The notes below the pieces were generated by a model that saw only the letters and a program-made list of their open reading frames with translations, made no database searches and was not told the origin of the DNA. From Klebsiella pneumoniae (GTDB taxonomy: Bacteria; Pseudomonadota; Gammaproteobacteria; Pseudomonadales; Pseudohongiellaceae), in contig CAMDML010000023.1 of assembly GCA_945902215.1 (NCBI GenBank), positions 1 through 42,468 on the forward strand: a stretch of 42,468 nucleotides of DNA, in the 5' to 3' direction. Below are positions 27,702 through 36,684 of the stretch, piece by piece (the first letter of the stretch is position 1; every line of letters starts with the position of its first letter). Made by a program: the position numbers and the translations under genes.

Positions 27702-28544
27702 TCAGTCTTTTTTAAACTTGAGCTGCAAAGCAGTCTCGTACAGCAGGTTTTTCTTGAGGCCCGTGATACGCGCAGCCAACGCCGAAGCCTGTTTCAACGG
27801 CATTTCTTCGAGCAATACCTGTAGTGTGTGCAGCGCTTGTGCATCGACTTCCCCACCCTGCTCCAGGTTTCCTGCCACCACCAGCACAATCTCGCCTTTT
27901 TGCTGATTACTGTCACCGCGCACAGTTTCCAGGAGCGCGCCAACGGTTGTATGCAGAATCGTTTCGAAGGTTTTGGTAAGCTCGCGCGCCAGCGTGATGC
28001 CACGCCCCCCAGTGAAGCTCTGCTCCATGTCGACCAGACATTCCACAATGCGATGCGGGGCTTCGTAAAAAATCATGGTCCGTGTTTCATTCCGCAGGGA
28101 CTGTAAAACAGCAAGCCGGGCGGCGCTCTTCGCGGGCAGGAAGCCTTCAAAGGTGAAGCGATCGGTGGGCAACCCCGCACAACTGAGCGCCGCGATCAGC
28201 GCGCAGGCCCCTGGCACCGGCACCACCCGAATGCCCTGCGCTTGGGCCTGACGCACGAGTTGATAACCCGGATCCGAAATGAGCGGCGTGCCCGCATCAG
28301 AAATGAGAGCAACCCTTTCGCCTTCAGCCAAACGCGCTAGCAAGTGCACAACCTGCTCGCTTTCATTGAAGTCATGCAAGGCCACCATCGGCGTGGCGAT
28401 ACCAAACTGGAGCAGGAGTTTGCGGCTGTGGCGCGTGTCCTCAACGGCAATGACACCGGCGTCGCGCAGCACATCAACAGCGCGCGCCGTGATATCACCA
28501 AGATTGCCAATAGGCGTAGCAACGATGTACAGGATGCCGGTCAC
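27702..28544 (-). CDS. rsmI: 16S rRNA (cytidine1402-2'-O)-methyltransferase RsmI
   Basis: Methylates the ribose of C1402 in 16S rRNA, partner to RsmH. It belongs to the tetrapyrrole-methylase fold: LYIVATPIGNLGDIT at the N-terminus, VEDTRHSRKLL, LISDAGTPLISDPG and YEAPHRI are characteristic. The start codon is GTG and overlaps the stop of the upstream thioredoxin-like gene as GTGA. The 280-residue length is normal. Confidence 0.96.
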   Translation of the reverse strand: MTGILYIVATPIGNLGDITARAVDVLRDAGVIAVEDTRHSRKLLLQFGIATPMVALHDFNESEQVVHLLARLAEGERVALISDAGTPLISDPGYQLVRQAQAQGIRVVPVPGACALIAALSCAGLPTDRFTFEGFLPAKSAARLAVLQSLRNETRTMIFYEAPHRIVECLVDMEQSFTGGRGITLARELTKTFETILHTTVGALLETVRGDSNQQKGEIVLVVAGNLEQGGEVDAQALHTLQVLLEEMPLKQASALAARITGLKKNLLYETALQLKFKKD

Positions 28545-29107
28545 GGCGTGTTACCCGGTTTCCATTTGATGTTGCAGCCCATACTAGGCTTCTGCTCAAC
28601 AACCACCTTGCCATATTTAAGTGCCGCATCGATAGCCGCACGCAGATCCTTGCCGCTGACGGAAATAGCGCTGCCAGGACGGCTGTCGTCAAATTGCCCG
28701 CGGTAGATCAGGTTGCGCGCATCATCGAACAGGAAAAAATCCGGCGTGCACGCTGCATCGTAGGCTTTGGCGACTTGTTGCGATTCATCGAGCAGATAGG
28801 GAAACACATATCCGGCAGCAGCGGCTTCTTCGCGCATTTTTTCGATCCCGTCTGCAGGATAGGCCTCAATGTCGTTGCTGCTGATCGCCACCATGGCCAC
28901 ACCCATCTGGTGACAGTCCTTGCCAAGCCTGGCGAGCTCGGCACGAATGTGTTTAACAAAGGGGCAGTGATTGCAGATAAAGGCTACCAACAGCAGTTTG
29001 CCCCTTGTGAAGCTGCGCAGTGTGTAGGTCAGGCCATCGGTTCCAGGCAAACTGAAAGCGGGCGCGGTAGTGCCAAGCGGCAGCATATTGGATGGTGTGA
29101 GCGCCAT
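28541..29107 (-). CDS. Thioredoxin-fold (AhpC/TSA-like) redox protein
   Basis: Predicted thioredoxin-family protein of 188 residues. A CxxC active-site pair lies at C45 and C48 in FICNHCPFVKH, preceded by the strand LLLVAF. GTTAPAFSLPGTDG at the N-terminus and CTPDFFLFD with the cis-proline region fit the AhpC/TSA-TlpA group. No signal peptide is seen, so it is probably cytoplasmic. I chose the ATG at 29107 (MALTPSNML). It overlaps rsmI by four bases and is divergent from lpoA. The physiological partner is unknown. Confidence 0.85.
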   Translation of the reverse strand: MALTPSNMLPLGTTAPAFSLPGTDGLTYTLRSFTRGKLLLVAFICNHCPFVKHIRAELARLGKDCHQMGVAMVAISSNDIEAYPADGIEKMREEAAAAGYVFPYLLDESQQVAKAYDAACTPDFFLFDDARNLIYRGQFDDSRPGSAISVSGKDLRAAIDAALKYGKVVVEQKPSMGCNIKWKPGNTP

Positions 29108-29195
29108 ATTAATTGTGGAACTGGGCAAGGAAGGGCCTGCATCTTGCCACAAGAGTCGCTGCTTGAAAAACGCGGCAGCGAGATCCGGGCCATGC

Positions 29196-29224
29196 GCTAT
29201 ACTTGCAACATGATTTTGTGTCTT
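29196..29224 (-). promoter_or_regulatory. Candidate promoter for the thioredoxin-like gene and rsmI
   Basis: On the minus strand, AAGACA (29219-29224) and TATAGC (29196-29201) are 17 bases apart, each matching four of six consensus bases. The -35 would lie inside the first codons of lpoA. On the opposite strand TATACT (29198-29203) overlaps it and could be the lpoA -10, placing the lpoA transcript start at or next to its ATG. Confidence 0.35.
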
Positions 29225-31069
29225 CACATCCCAACACGGACGCAACTGGTCGGCAGCACTTTCCTACTGCTGGCAACCTTGCTTGCTGCCTGTAGCTCAG
29301 TACCGGAAGCGCAACGCGAACGGCAGCCGAACGTGGTTGAAAGCGAAAGCCGCCCCGAACGCTCGCCTGTAGACGAGTTGCTGGTGCGCGCCGGTCGCGC
29401 TGATCCCGAGGATGCGGCTGGTTATTTCCTCGACGCCGCGCGCTTGCTGTGGGCCGAAGGTGATATAGCCGGCACCGAAGAAGTGTTGGGCTTTATCCAG
29501 ACCGATGCGTTGGACCCGATCCGCATGGAAGGCATTCTGCTGTTGCAGGCGGAAGTGGCTGGTGCGAAAGGCGAACACTCAACCGTGCTGACCCTGCTGA
29601 ATGAGCGCAATTACCCTACGCAAGAGCGGCTATCGGATGACCAGCGCATACGCTTTGCCGATTTACGCGCAATCGCGCTGGCGGAGCAAGGCGACATTCA
29701 GCGCAGCATTGTGGAACGAATTCAACTCGAGCGTCTGCTGCCGCCCGAAGGTCTTGCCAGCAATCACGAAGCTCTCTGGCAAGCACTGAAGCGACTGACC
29801 CGGACCGAGCTGGATACGCTTGCCACGACAACCGTCGATTTTGAGGAGCAGGGCTGGTATGAGCTCGCGCTGGTTGCCACTGTCTGGAGCAACGATCTTG
29901 ACCGCCAGCTCGTTGAGCTGCGGCGTTGGCGCAGCACCTGGAGCCGACATCCGGCGGCAACCGCCCTGCCCCGGGAAATGGAACTCGCTGAAGTCGTGGC
30001 GCGGGAACGCCCCCAGCGCGTTGCCTTGTTGCTGCCGTTGGAATTACCCGCCGGCATAATCGTGCGCGATGCGTTCATGAGTGCCTATTTCAATTTGCTG
30101 GAGCTCGGCGGCCAGGTCCCCAGCATCCGCTTCTACGATGCCGGCACCAACACAGACATTCTGGCCTTGCACCGCCAGGCGCGGGCAGATGGCGCCCAGA
30201 TGATAATCGGCCCGCTGCTAAAACAGCATGTGGCGCTGTTGCAGCAGGAAAGTGATCTGGGCGTGCCAACCCTGGCGCTGAACAACAATGAAGGTCAGGA
30301 AACGGTATCTGCGCAGTTGTATCAGTTTGCACTGTCGCCTGAGGGTGAAGCGCGGCAGCTGGCCGAAAAGGCGTGGCGGGACGGGTATCGCAATGCCGCG
30401 ATCCTGAGCCCTCTCGACGATATCAGCAATGAAAGCTTCGCCCGCAAACGGCACAGCTTCATTGCCGAATGGGGGCGGCTGGGCGGCCGCATCGTTGTGC
30501 AGGACACCTACCGTGACAACTACACCGAAACCATCGCCGCCATGCTGGAGCTCACCGCGAGCAATACTCGCATGGCCAGCCTGCGCGAACTGATCGGCCG
30601 GCCAATACTGTTCGTGCAACGTCGGCGGCAGGACATCGATTTTATCTACCTGATTGCACAACCGGGACCTGCGCGCCAGATCGTGCCAAGCCTGGCTTAT
30701 CTGTATGCCGGCGACATCCCTGTGTACGCCAGTCAGGACATCTACTCTGGCCTGCCCAGACCGCTGGAAGATCGCGATATCAACGGCGTGACCTTCGGCG
30801 ACAGTCCCTGGCTGCTGAAGGGTGCTGGTAGCGAGGCGGGGCGAGCGCGGGAGTTATTTCCGGAAAATTCAGCCCAGAATATGCGGTTGCAGGCTTTTGG
30901 CTTCGACGCATTCAGGCTCTATCCCCGCCTGCGTTTGCTGGAATCCTCCCCCGAAGGCAGGATGCCCGGCGCATCCGGCATGTTGCGGCTTGGCTCCGAC
31001 CGGAATATAGAGAGGGAACTCATCTGGGCCACTATTACCGATGGTCTGGCTCAGCCAGCAGAACAATAA
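29210..31069 (+). CDS. lpoA: Penicillin-binding protein activator lipoprotein LpoA
   Basis: Outer-membrane lipoprotein that reaches through the periplasm to stimulate PBP1a. The signal sequence ends in a lipobox LLAAC with the modified C28. An N-terminal helical repeat region spans about residues 45-260. It is followed by a periplasmic-binding-protein-like domain beginning near RVALLLPLELPAG. The 619-residue length is close to E. coli LpoA. I chose the ATG at 29210 because it gives a compact signal peptide; ATG at 29192 would add six residues. It heads lpoA-yraN-diaA-dolP, the same order as E. coli. Confidence 0.93.
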   Translation: MILCLHIPTRTQLVGSTFLLLATLLAACSSVPEAQRERQPNVVESESRPERSPVDELLVRAGRADPEDAAGYFLDAARLLWAEGDIAGTEEVLGFIQTDALDPIRMEGILLLQAEVAGAKGEHSTVLTLLNERNYPTQERLSDDQRIRFADLRAIALAEQGDIQRSIVERIQLERLLPPEGLASNHEALWQALKRLTRTELDTLATTTVDFEEQGWYELALVATVWSNDLDRQLVELRRWRSTWSRHPAATALPREMELAEVVARERPQRVALLLPLELPAGIIVRDAFMSAYFNLLELGGQVPSIRFYDAGTNTDILALHRQARADGAQMIIGPLLKQHVALLQQESDLGVPTLALNNNEGQETVSAQLYQFALSPEGEARQLAEKAWRDGYRNAAILSPLDDISNESFARKRHSFIAEWGRLGGRIVVQDTYRDNYTETIAAMLELTASNTRMASLRELIGRPILFVQRRRQDIDFIYLIAQPGPARQIVPSLAYLYAGDIPVYASQDIYSGLPRPLEDRDINGVTFGDSPWLLKGAGSEAGRARELFPENSAQNMRLQAFGFDAFRLYPRLRLLESSPEGRMPGASGMLRLGSDRNIERELIWATITDGLAQPAEQ

Positions 31070-31099
31070 ACTGTCAAAACCAGGATCAGGGAGGATCCA

Positions 31100-31480
31100 A
31101 TGCCACAACAAAACCTCAACAGTGCATGGCGCAGTCGCAAAGGCTGCCACTTCGAACAGCTCGCGTTGCAGTGGCTGGAAGCGCGCGGACTACGGCTTGT
31201 GCAGCGCAACTACCGCTGCAAGCTTGGTGAAATTGATCTCGTGATGCGCGAAGGTGAACTGCTGGTTTTTGTGGAGGTCCGTTTTCGCAGCCGCAATAGT
31301 CAGGTGCCAGCCTGCGAAACAGTGGATCACCGCAAACAGCAGAAGCTGCTGCGTACTGCGCGGCATTTCCTGTTGTGCTACCCAACACTCGCGGCACTGC
31401 CCTGTCGCTTTGATGTGCTGGGCATCAACAGCGGCCCCAACCAGCCACTTTATGATTGGATCCGCAATGCATTTTGCTGA
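31100..31480 (+). CDS. yraN: YraN family (UPF0102) putative endonuclease-like protein
   Basis: Small protein of unknown biochemical role with a Holliday-junction-resolvase-like nuclease fold. The family signature is clear: GCHFEQLALQWLEARGLRLVQRNYR, then GEIDLVMREGELLVFVEVRFR with the D and ExK/R-type acidic positions, and the following HRKQQKLLRTA. The 126-residue length is normal. A GGGAGG ribosome binding site (31089-31094) lies five bases before the ATG. It sits between lpoA and diaA, as in E. coli. Confidence 0.93.
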   Translation: MPQQNLNSAWRSRKGCHFEQLALQWLEARGLRLVQRNYRCKLGEIDLVMREGELLVFVEVRFRSRNSQVPACETVDHRKQQKLLRTARHFLLCYPTLAALPCRFDVLGINSGPNQPLYDWIRNAFC

Positions 31481-32131
<651 letters not shown>

Positions 32132-32167
32132 TTGTAGTTTGTTTGTTGAAACAACCGGAGGATTCCC

Positions 32168-32740
32168 ATGTTACGTTACGGCCTGCTTCTTACATTTACA
32201 TTCTTGCTGAACGGCTGCGCTACCCTTATTAGCACAGCCAATCCTGGCGAAACTATCGATGAAAACCAAGGCCGCCGCACGTTGGGCGCCATGGTCGATG
32301 ACAGCAGTATCGAAACGGCCATCAAGGTCAATCTGGATGCCGCCGACGAGGGCTTGAAGAGCGCCCACATCAACGTGGTGAGCTTCAATGCCACGGTGCT
32401 TTTGGTTGGCCAGGTTCCCTCTCAGGACCTGAAAAATCTTGCAACTCGGGTGGCAACTTCTGCAAGTACCCGAGTGAAGACCGTGCACAACGAACTGGAA
32501 GTCGCTGGTGCCACTACTTTTCTGTCACGCAGCAACGACGCCTGGCTCAGTACCAAGCTGAAAACGCTGATGTTGGCAGATCCGACAGTCGCGGGACTGC
32601 GGACAAAGATAGTTGCCGAGAATGGTGTGGTCTATCTGATGGGCCTGGTCTCGCAAGCAGAAGCGGACCAGACAGTAGATTTGGTTAGCAATTCCGGCGG
32701 CGTTACCAAGGTAGTGCGCTCTTTCGAGTACATCGACTAG
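32168..32740 (+). CDS. dolP: Division/outer-membrane-associated BON lipoprotein DolP
   Basis: Outer-membrane lipoprotein with two BON domains, involved in envelope integrity and found at division sites in E. coli. The signal peptide ends in a lipobox LLNGC with C17 as lipidated residue. BON1 spans about residues 48-115 and BON2 about 122-190, the latter ending VTKVVRSFEYID. The 190-residue length matches the family. GGAGG (32157-32161) lies six bases before the ATG. It is the last gene of the lpoA cluster and converges on sspB with a gap of four bases. Confidence 0.94.
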   Translation: MLRYGLLLTFTFLLNGCATLISTANPGETIDENQGRRTLGAMVDDSSIETAIKVNLDAADEGLKSAHINVVSFNATVLLVGQVPSQDLKNLATRVATSASTRVKTVHNELEVAGATTFLSRSNDAWLSTKLKTLMLADPTVAGLRTKIVAENGVVYLMGLVSQAEADQTVDLVSNSGGVTKVVRSFEYID

Positions 32741-32744
32741 AAAG

Positions 32745-33182
32745 TTATTTCACGACCCGCAGGGAGGGGCGCCCGCCACTCTCCTTGCTCTTTCCTGTAC
32801 CGGGAGCAGCCTTGGGTGCGGCACGCGGCTTGCGATCCGTAGGCGGCTCGGGACGCGGGCTGGTATTGCTCTCTACTTCAAAAATCATCCCCTGGCCGTT
32901 CTCTTTGGCATAAATGCCGAGTATCGCCGCCGTGGGCGCATACACACGGGTGGGAATGCCGCCGAAGCGGCCGTTGAATTCGATGCCTTCGTTGGTGATC
33001 ATCAGCCCCTGCACGGCAACTGGCGAGATATTGAGAACAATCTGGCCATCCTTGACGAAGTTCTGGGGGACAAGCACGCCGGTTTCAAAGGCGTTGACAA
33101 GGATATAGGGGGTACAGTTGTTCTCCAATATCCATTCGTTCAATGCCCGTACCAAGTACGGGCGATGTGAGGTCATGGACAT
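32745..33182 (-). CDS. sspB: ClpXP adaptor SspB (stringent starvation protein B)
   Basis: Binds the ssrA tag of proteins released from stalled ribosomes and delivers them to ClpXP. The folded domain runs from RPYLVRALNEWILENNCTPYI to ILGIYAKENGQGM, with the signature DGQIVLNISPVAV and FNGRFGGIP. A flexible charged linker follows, and the tail GGRPSLRVVK is the ClpX-docking motif. I chose the ATG at 33182 (MSMTSHRPYL); the next ATG, two residues in, is equally possible. The frame is open further upstream, inside sspA, without homology. Confidence 0.95.
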   Translation of the reverse strand: MSMTSHRPYLVRALNEWILENNCTPYILVNAFETGVLVPQNFVKDGQIVLNISPVAVQGLMITNEGIEFNGRFGGIPTRVYAPTAAILGIYAKENGQGMIFEVESNTSPRPEPPTDRKPRAAPKAAPGTGKSKESGGRPSLRVVK

Positions 33183-33204
33183 GGAGTTGGCCCCCGTAAG
33201 CGCA

Positions 33205-33840
33205 TCAGGTGCGCATCTCTCTTTCCTGCTCTGACAAACTGGCCTGTACAGATTCGCGTGCGAACAGGCGTTGACGGTATTCCAGCAGCGGCTTGGTAGC
33301 CTTGGTTTCCGGCAAACGGATCCCGATTTCCGGCAAACGCCACAAGATGGGCAACACACAGCAGTCGACGATGGTGAATTCATCGCTCATGAAGAAAGGC
33401 TTCTCGGCAAAAATCGGGGACACGGAAATAATGCTCTCGCGCAATTCCTTGCGCGCCTTGTCGAGTTCCGTCGGCGTGCCGTCCTCGGCCTGCAACTTTT
33501 CTACCAGATGACTCCAGTCGCGGTCGATACGGTACATCCACAACCGGCTCTGTGCGCGTGCAACAGGATATACCGGGAACAACGGCGGGTGCGGGAAGCG
33601 CTCGTCGAGGTATTCCATCATGATGTTCGGTTCGTACAACACGAGATCGCGATCCACCAGGGTGGGCAGGCTGTTGTACGGATTGAGCGCTGCAAGATCT
33701 TCGGGTTTGTCGTAAATATCGACATCCACGATTTCAACAGTTACCCCTTTTTCAGCCAGCACGATACGTACGCGGTGACTGAACTGGCTGTAGCCGTCCG
33801 AATAAAACAACATTGACGAGCGTTTGGTTACTACTCCCAT
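33205..33840 (-). CDS. sspA: Stringent starvation protein A (GST fold)
   Basis: RNA-polymerase-associated protein with a glutathione-S-transferase fold, important in stationary phase and acid survival in E. coli. The N-terminal thioredoxin-like domain shows SHRVRIVLAEKGV and NPYNSLPTLVDRDLVLYE. The conserved surface motif FPHPPLFPVYPVARAQSRL is intact. The 211-residue length is normal. It lies 28 bases after the cytochrome gene and ahead of sspB, an arrangement shared with Pseudomonas, and is probably co-transcribed with the bc1 genes. Confidence 0.95.
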   Translation of the reverse strand: MGVVTKRSSMLFYSDGYSQFSHRVRIVLAEKGVTVEIVDVDIYDKPEDLAALNPYNSLPTLVDRDLVLYEPNIMMEYLDERFPHPPLFPVYPVARAQSRLWMYRIDRDWSHLVEKLQAEDGTPTELDKARKELRESIISVSPIFAEKPFFMSDEFTIVDCCVLPILWRLPEIGIRLPETKATKPLLEYRQRLFARESVQASLSEQEREMRT

Positions 33841-33868
33841 ATTTTTGCCTCAAGCGAGCTTTCAGGGA

Positions 33869-35887
33869 TTAATGAACGTCTTTCCAGTATTCGCGATTCA
33901 GCATGAACGCAAATACAAACAGGAAGGCCAGGAAGAACAGTACGTAGCCCCCTATGGTTTCCCGATGCAACCGCGCCGGCTCGCCCAGATAAACGAGGAA
34001 ATTCACAAGGTCATAAATTGTTTTGTCGAATTCTTCTTCAGACTGTGTGCCCGTGCCTTCCACATGAATTGTGTCGGCGCAGTGTTCTTCGGCGCTCGAT
34101 TCATTACAGGGCAGCTGATCACCTTGCAAGACGCCCAGTGCGTTCGGCATGGCAACGTTTTCGAAAACAAGATTATTCACACCAAAGGGACGGCTGGCAT
34201 CCAAATGGAAACCTTTCAGATATCCCTGCAGCCATTCTGGTCCGCGCACGCGGGCCACCAGCGTCAAATCCGGCGGTGCGGCGCCGAACCAGTTCTTGGA
34301 GGCTTCCACCGGTATTGAGCTCACCATCAGGTCGCCAATCTCGGCATCCGGATCGAAGATCAGGAATTCTTCCATCAGCTTTTCAGGGATGCCTAGATCA
34401 CTTGCCACGCGCTGATAACGGGAGAAACGCGCGCTATGGCAGCCCATGCAAAAGTTGATGAACGTAGTGGCGCCTGACTGCAGGGAGCCCTTGTCATCGA
34501 GATTGACGGCAAAGGGTTCAAGCTCTGCCTCAGCTTCGGCACCTACCGCAGTCAGTGGTAGCACTACCAGCGCCCCCATCAGCACCAACGACAAGAGTAA
34601 CTGCGGGATGGAAATGAAACGGCCCGTTACGCGCTCCGGCGGCACCGACGTAAGTTCTTTGCGGGTGTACCAAGGCATCGCCAGGAAGAAGGCGAAATAG
34701 TAAACGGTGCATATCTGCGCCAGAGCTGTGCGCGGACCAGTCGCGAGCTTGGTGCCAAGGACGCCCAAAATGATGAAGGCGGCAACAAACAGCAACAGCG
34801 TGATGCGGCTGTACCAGCCCTTGTAGCGCATGGATTTGACCGGGCTACGGTCCAGCCAAGGGACAACAAACAGGATCGCGATTGCCAAGCCCATAATGAT
34901 CATGCCCCACATCTTGGCGTCGAAGCCAAGGAAGGGATAGGTCACGGCACGCAACATGGAGTAGAACGGAGTGAAGTACCAGACAGGAGCAATGTGTTCG
35001 GGAGTCTTCAGATTATTGGCCTCCTCGAAATTCGCATGCTCGAGGAAATAACCGCCCATTTCAGGCATGAAGAAGATGACGAAGCAGAACACGAACAAGA
35101 ACACGACGATACCGGCTATATCATGCACGGTGTAATACGGGTGGAACGCAATGCCGTCGAGTGGAATGCCGTTAGCGTCTTTTTTCTTCTTGATCTCGAT
35201 GCCGTCGGGATTGTTGGAGCCTACTTCATGGAGTGCCAGGATATGCAGAATGACCAGACCCACGAGCACCAGTGGCAGTGCGACTACATGCAGCGCGAAG
35301 AAACGGTTCAGAGTAGCACCGGAGATCAGGAAGTCGCCCTGAATCCATACCATCAGATCCTGCCCGATACCGGGGATTGCACCGAACAGACTCACGATCA
35401 CGTTCGCTCCCCAATAAGACATCTGGCCCCAGGGCAACACGTAACCCATGAAACCTTCGGCCATCAGTACGAGATAGATCGTCATGCCGAAAATCCAGAT
35501 CAGTTCGCGCGGCTTTTGGTAGGAGCCATACATCAGCGCGCGAAACATGTGCAGATACACGACAACGAAAAACGCAGAAGCACCCGTGGAATGCATGTAG
35601 CGCAGGATCCAGCCGTAAGGGACATCACGCATGATGTATTCGACAGAGGCAAAGGCGCCCTCGGCACTGGGGTTGAAACTCATGGTCAGCCAGATGCCAG
35701 TCAGCAACTGGTTGACCAGGACAACCATAGCCAGAACGCCGAACACGTACCAGAAGTTGAAGTTCTTGGGCGCGTAGTACTCGCTCATGTGCTTTTTGAA
35801 CGCCTGCGTTACCGGCAGACGCGCGTCGATCCAGCCCATGAAGCCTTTGGTCTGGGAGTTTTCGGTTTTGTTGTCAGCACCTGCCAT
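33869..35887 (-). CDS. fbcH: Fused cytochrome b / cytochrome c1 of the bc1 complex
   Basis: One 672-residue frame carries two subunits of ubiquinol-cytochrome c reductase. Residues 1 to about 422 are cytochrome b: haem ligands H99/H113 and H200/H215, eight or so membrane helices, and the Qo motif PVWY at 301-304. Residues 423-450 look like an internal signal peptide (a hydrophobic stretch ending AVGA before EAEAE). From about 451 on is cytochrome c1: haem-binding CMGCH at 480-484, the probable Met ligand M580 in ENVAMPN, a cysteine pair C594/C603, and a membrane anchor near 647-663. Most gammaproteobacteria have separate petB and petC; Bradyrhizobium FbcH is the known fused precedent, cut by signal peptidase. 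The start shares one base with the petA stop. Confidence 0.93.
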   Translation of the reverse strand: MAGADNKTENSQTKGFMGWIDARLPVTQAFKKHMSEYYAPKNFNFWYVFGVLAMVVLVNQLLTGIWLTMSFNPSAEGAFASVEYIMRDVPYGWILRYMHSTGASAFFVVVYLHMFRALMYGSYQKPRELIWIFGMTIYLVLMAEGFMGYVLPWGQMSYWGANVIVSLFGAIPGIGQDLMVWIQGDFLISGATLNRFFALHVVALPLVLVGLVILHILALHEVGSNNPDGIEIKKKKDANGIPLDGIAFHPYYTVHDIAGIVVFLFVFCFVIFFMPEMGGYFLEHANFEEANNLKTPEHIAPVWYFTPFYSMLRAVTYPFLGFDAKMWGMIIMGLAIAILFVVPWLDRSPVKSMRYKGWYSRITLLLFVAAFIILGVLGTKLATGPRTALAQICTVYYFAFFLAMPWYTRKELTSVPPERVTGRFISIPQLLLSLVLMGALVVLPLTAVGAEAEAELEPFAVNLDDKGSLQSGATTFINFCMGCHSARFSRYQRVASDLGIPEKLMEEFLIFDPDAEIGDLMVSSIPVEASKNWFGAAPPDLTLVARVRGPEWLQGYLKGFHLDASRPFGVNNLVFENVAMPNALGVLQGDQLPCNESSAEEHCADTIHVEGTGTQSEEEFDKTIYDLVNFLVYLGEPARLHRETIGGYVLFFLAFLFVFAFMLNREYWKDVH

Positions 35888-36489
35888 CAGGAATTCTCCG
35901 CATCGAGTCCGATCACTACGACGTTATCGTTTACATAGTAATGGGGGGGCACTCTGAGGTTGGTTGGAGCCGGGACACCGCTATAGACGCGGCCTGCCAG
36001 ATCAAACATGGAACCGTGACAAGGGCAGAAAAAACCACCCTTCCACTGCGGATCGAAATCCTGAGGCTCTACTTCAACGAAGAGTTTTGGGGAGCACCCG
36101 AGGTGGGTGCACAGACCTACCATGATCATGATTTCGGCTTTGCGCGACCGAAATTCGTTTTGGGCGTATTCGGGTTGCTGCCCGGTTTTCTCCGAGGCGG
36201 GGTCCGCAAGGTGGTCTGTGTTGGTGCTGAGGCTGTCCAGTGTTGCCTGATCCCGCTTCATTACAAACACCGGCTGGCCGCGCCAGGCAGGCATCGGACC
36301 CAGTAATTCACCCGGTTCCAGACGACTAATGTCGATCGTAATGGGGGCGCCTGCGGCCAAGGCCTTGGCGCTGGGGCTCCAAGAGCCAACAAAAGGGACT
36401 GCAACTCCTACCCCGCCGGCAGCACTCACCAAGGTGGTACTACCGATCAAAAAGCGTCTGCGGCTCTTGTTTGCAGTGCCGTCATTCAC
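35887..36489 (-). CDS. petA: Rieske iron-sulfur subunit of the bc1 complex
   Basis: Carries electrons from ubiquinol to cytochrome c1. The cluster ligands are C127 and H129 in CTHLGC, and C155 and H158 in CPCHGS; C132 and C157 would form the disulfide. The N-terminus has a twin-arginine-type motif SRRRFLIG followed by the single membrane helix. The start codon is GTG, with AAGGAG (36497-36502) seven bases upstream. It is translationally linked to the cytochrome b/c1 gene by TGATG. Confidence 0.96.
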   Translation of the reverse strand: MNDGTANKSRRRFLIGSTTLVSAAGGVGVAVPFVGSWSPSAKALAAGAPITIDISRLEPGELLGPMPAWRGQPVFVMKRDQATLDSLSTNTDHLADPASEKTGQQPEYAQNEFRSRKAEIMIMVGLCTHLGCSPKLFVEVEPQDFDPQWKGGFFCPCHGSMFDLAGRVYSGVPAPTNLRVPPHYYVNDNVVVIGLDAENS

Positions 36490-36552
36490 GGTTTGTCTCC
36501 TTTAAAAGCCCCCTGGGAACCCAGGCGGCACACTGGCTGGAAAGTCGCGCGC

Positions 36553-36581
36553 ATGCTACTAAAAACAGGGGTTTCATTCAA
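36553..36581 (-). promoter_or_regulatory. Probable promoter of the petA operon
   Basis: On the minus strand, TTGAAT (36576-36581) and TAGCAT (36553-36558) are separated by exactly 17 bases, each matching four of six consensus bases. The element lies between the rpsI terminator and petA, giving a leader of about 55 bases. Confidence 0.55.
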
Positions 36582-36631
36582 GGCAGCACCGCCATGAAAC
36601 ACTGGTGTTCCGCGCCTGCAGCACAAACAAA

Positions 36632-36660
36632 AACGCCGAAACCAAGAGGGTTTCGGCGTT
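36632..36660 (-). terminator. Intrinsic terminator after rplM-rpsI
   Basis: A perfect 12-base stem, AACGCCGAAACC (36632-36643) and GGTTTCGGCGTT (36649-36660), closes a five-base loop. On the minus strand it is followed by TTTGTTTG. It lies 25 bases past the rpsI stop and separates the ribosomal operon from petA. Confidence 0.9.
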
Positions 36661-36684
36661 TCTGGTGCGCTTGTACCCGAAGGC

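Noticed and set aside
27693-27713. AAAGAC/GTCTTT stem with T-run as the rsmI terminator
   Set aside because: The T-run lies on the plus-strand side, while rsmI is transcribed from the minus strand; it also overlaps the rnpB -35.
33293-33350. Direct repeat TTTCCGGCAAACG inside sspA
   Set aside because: It encodes a repeated LPE stretch within a conserved coding region and is explained by the protein sequence.
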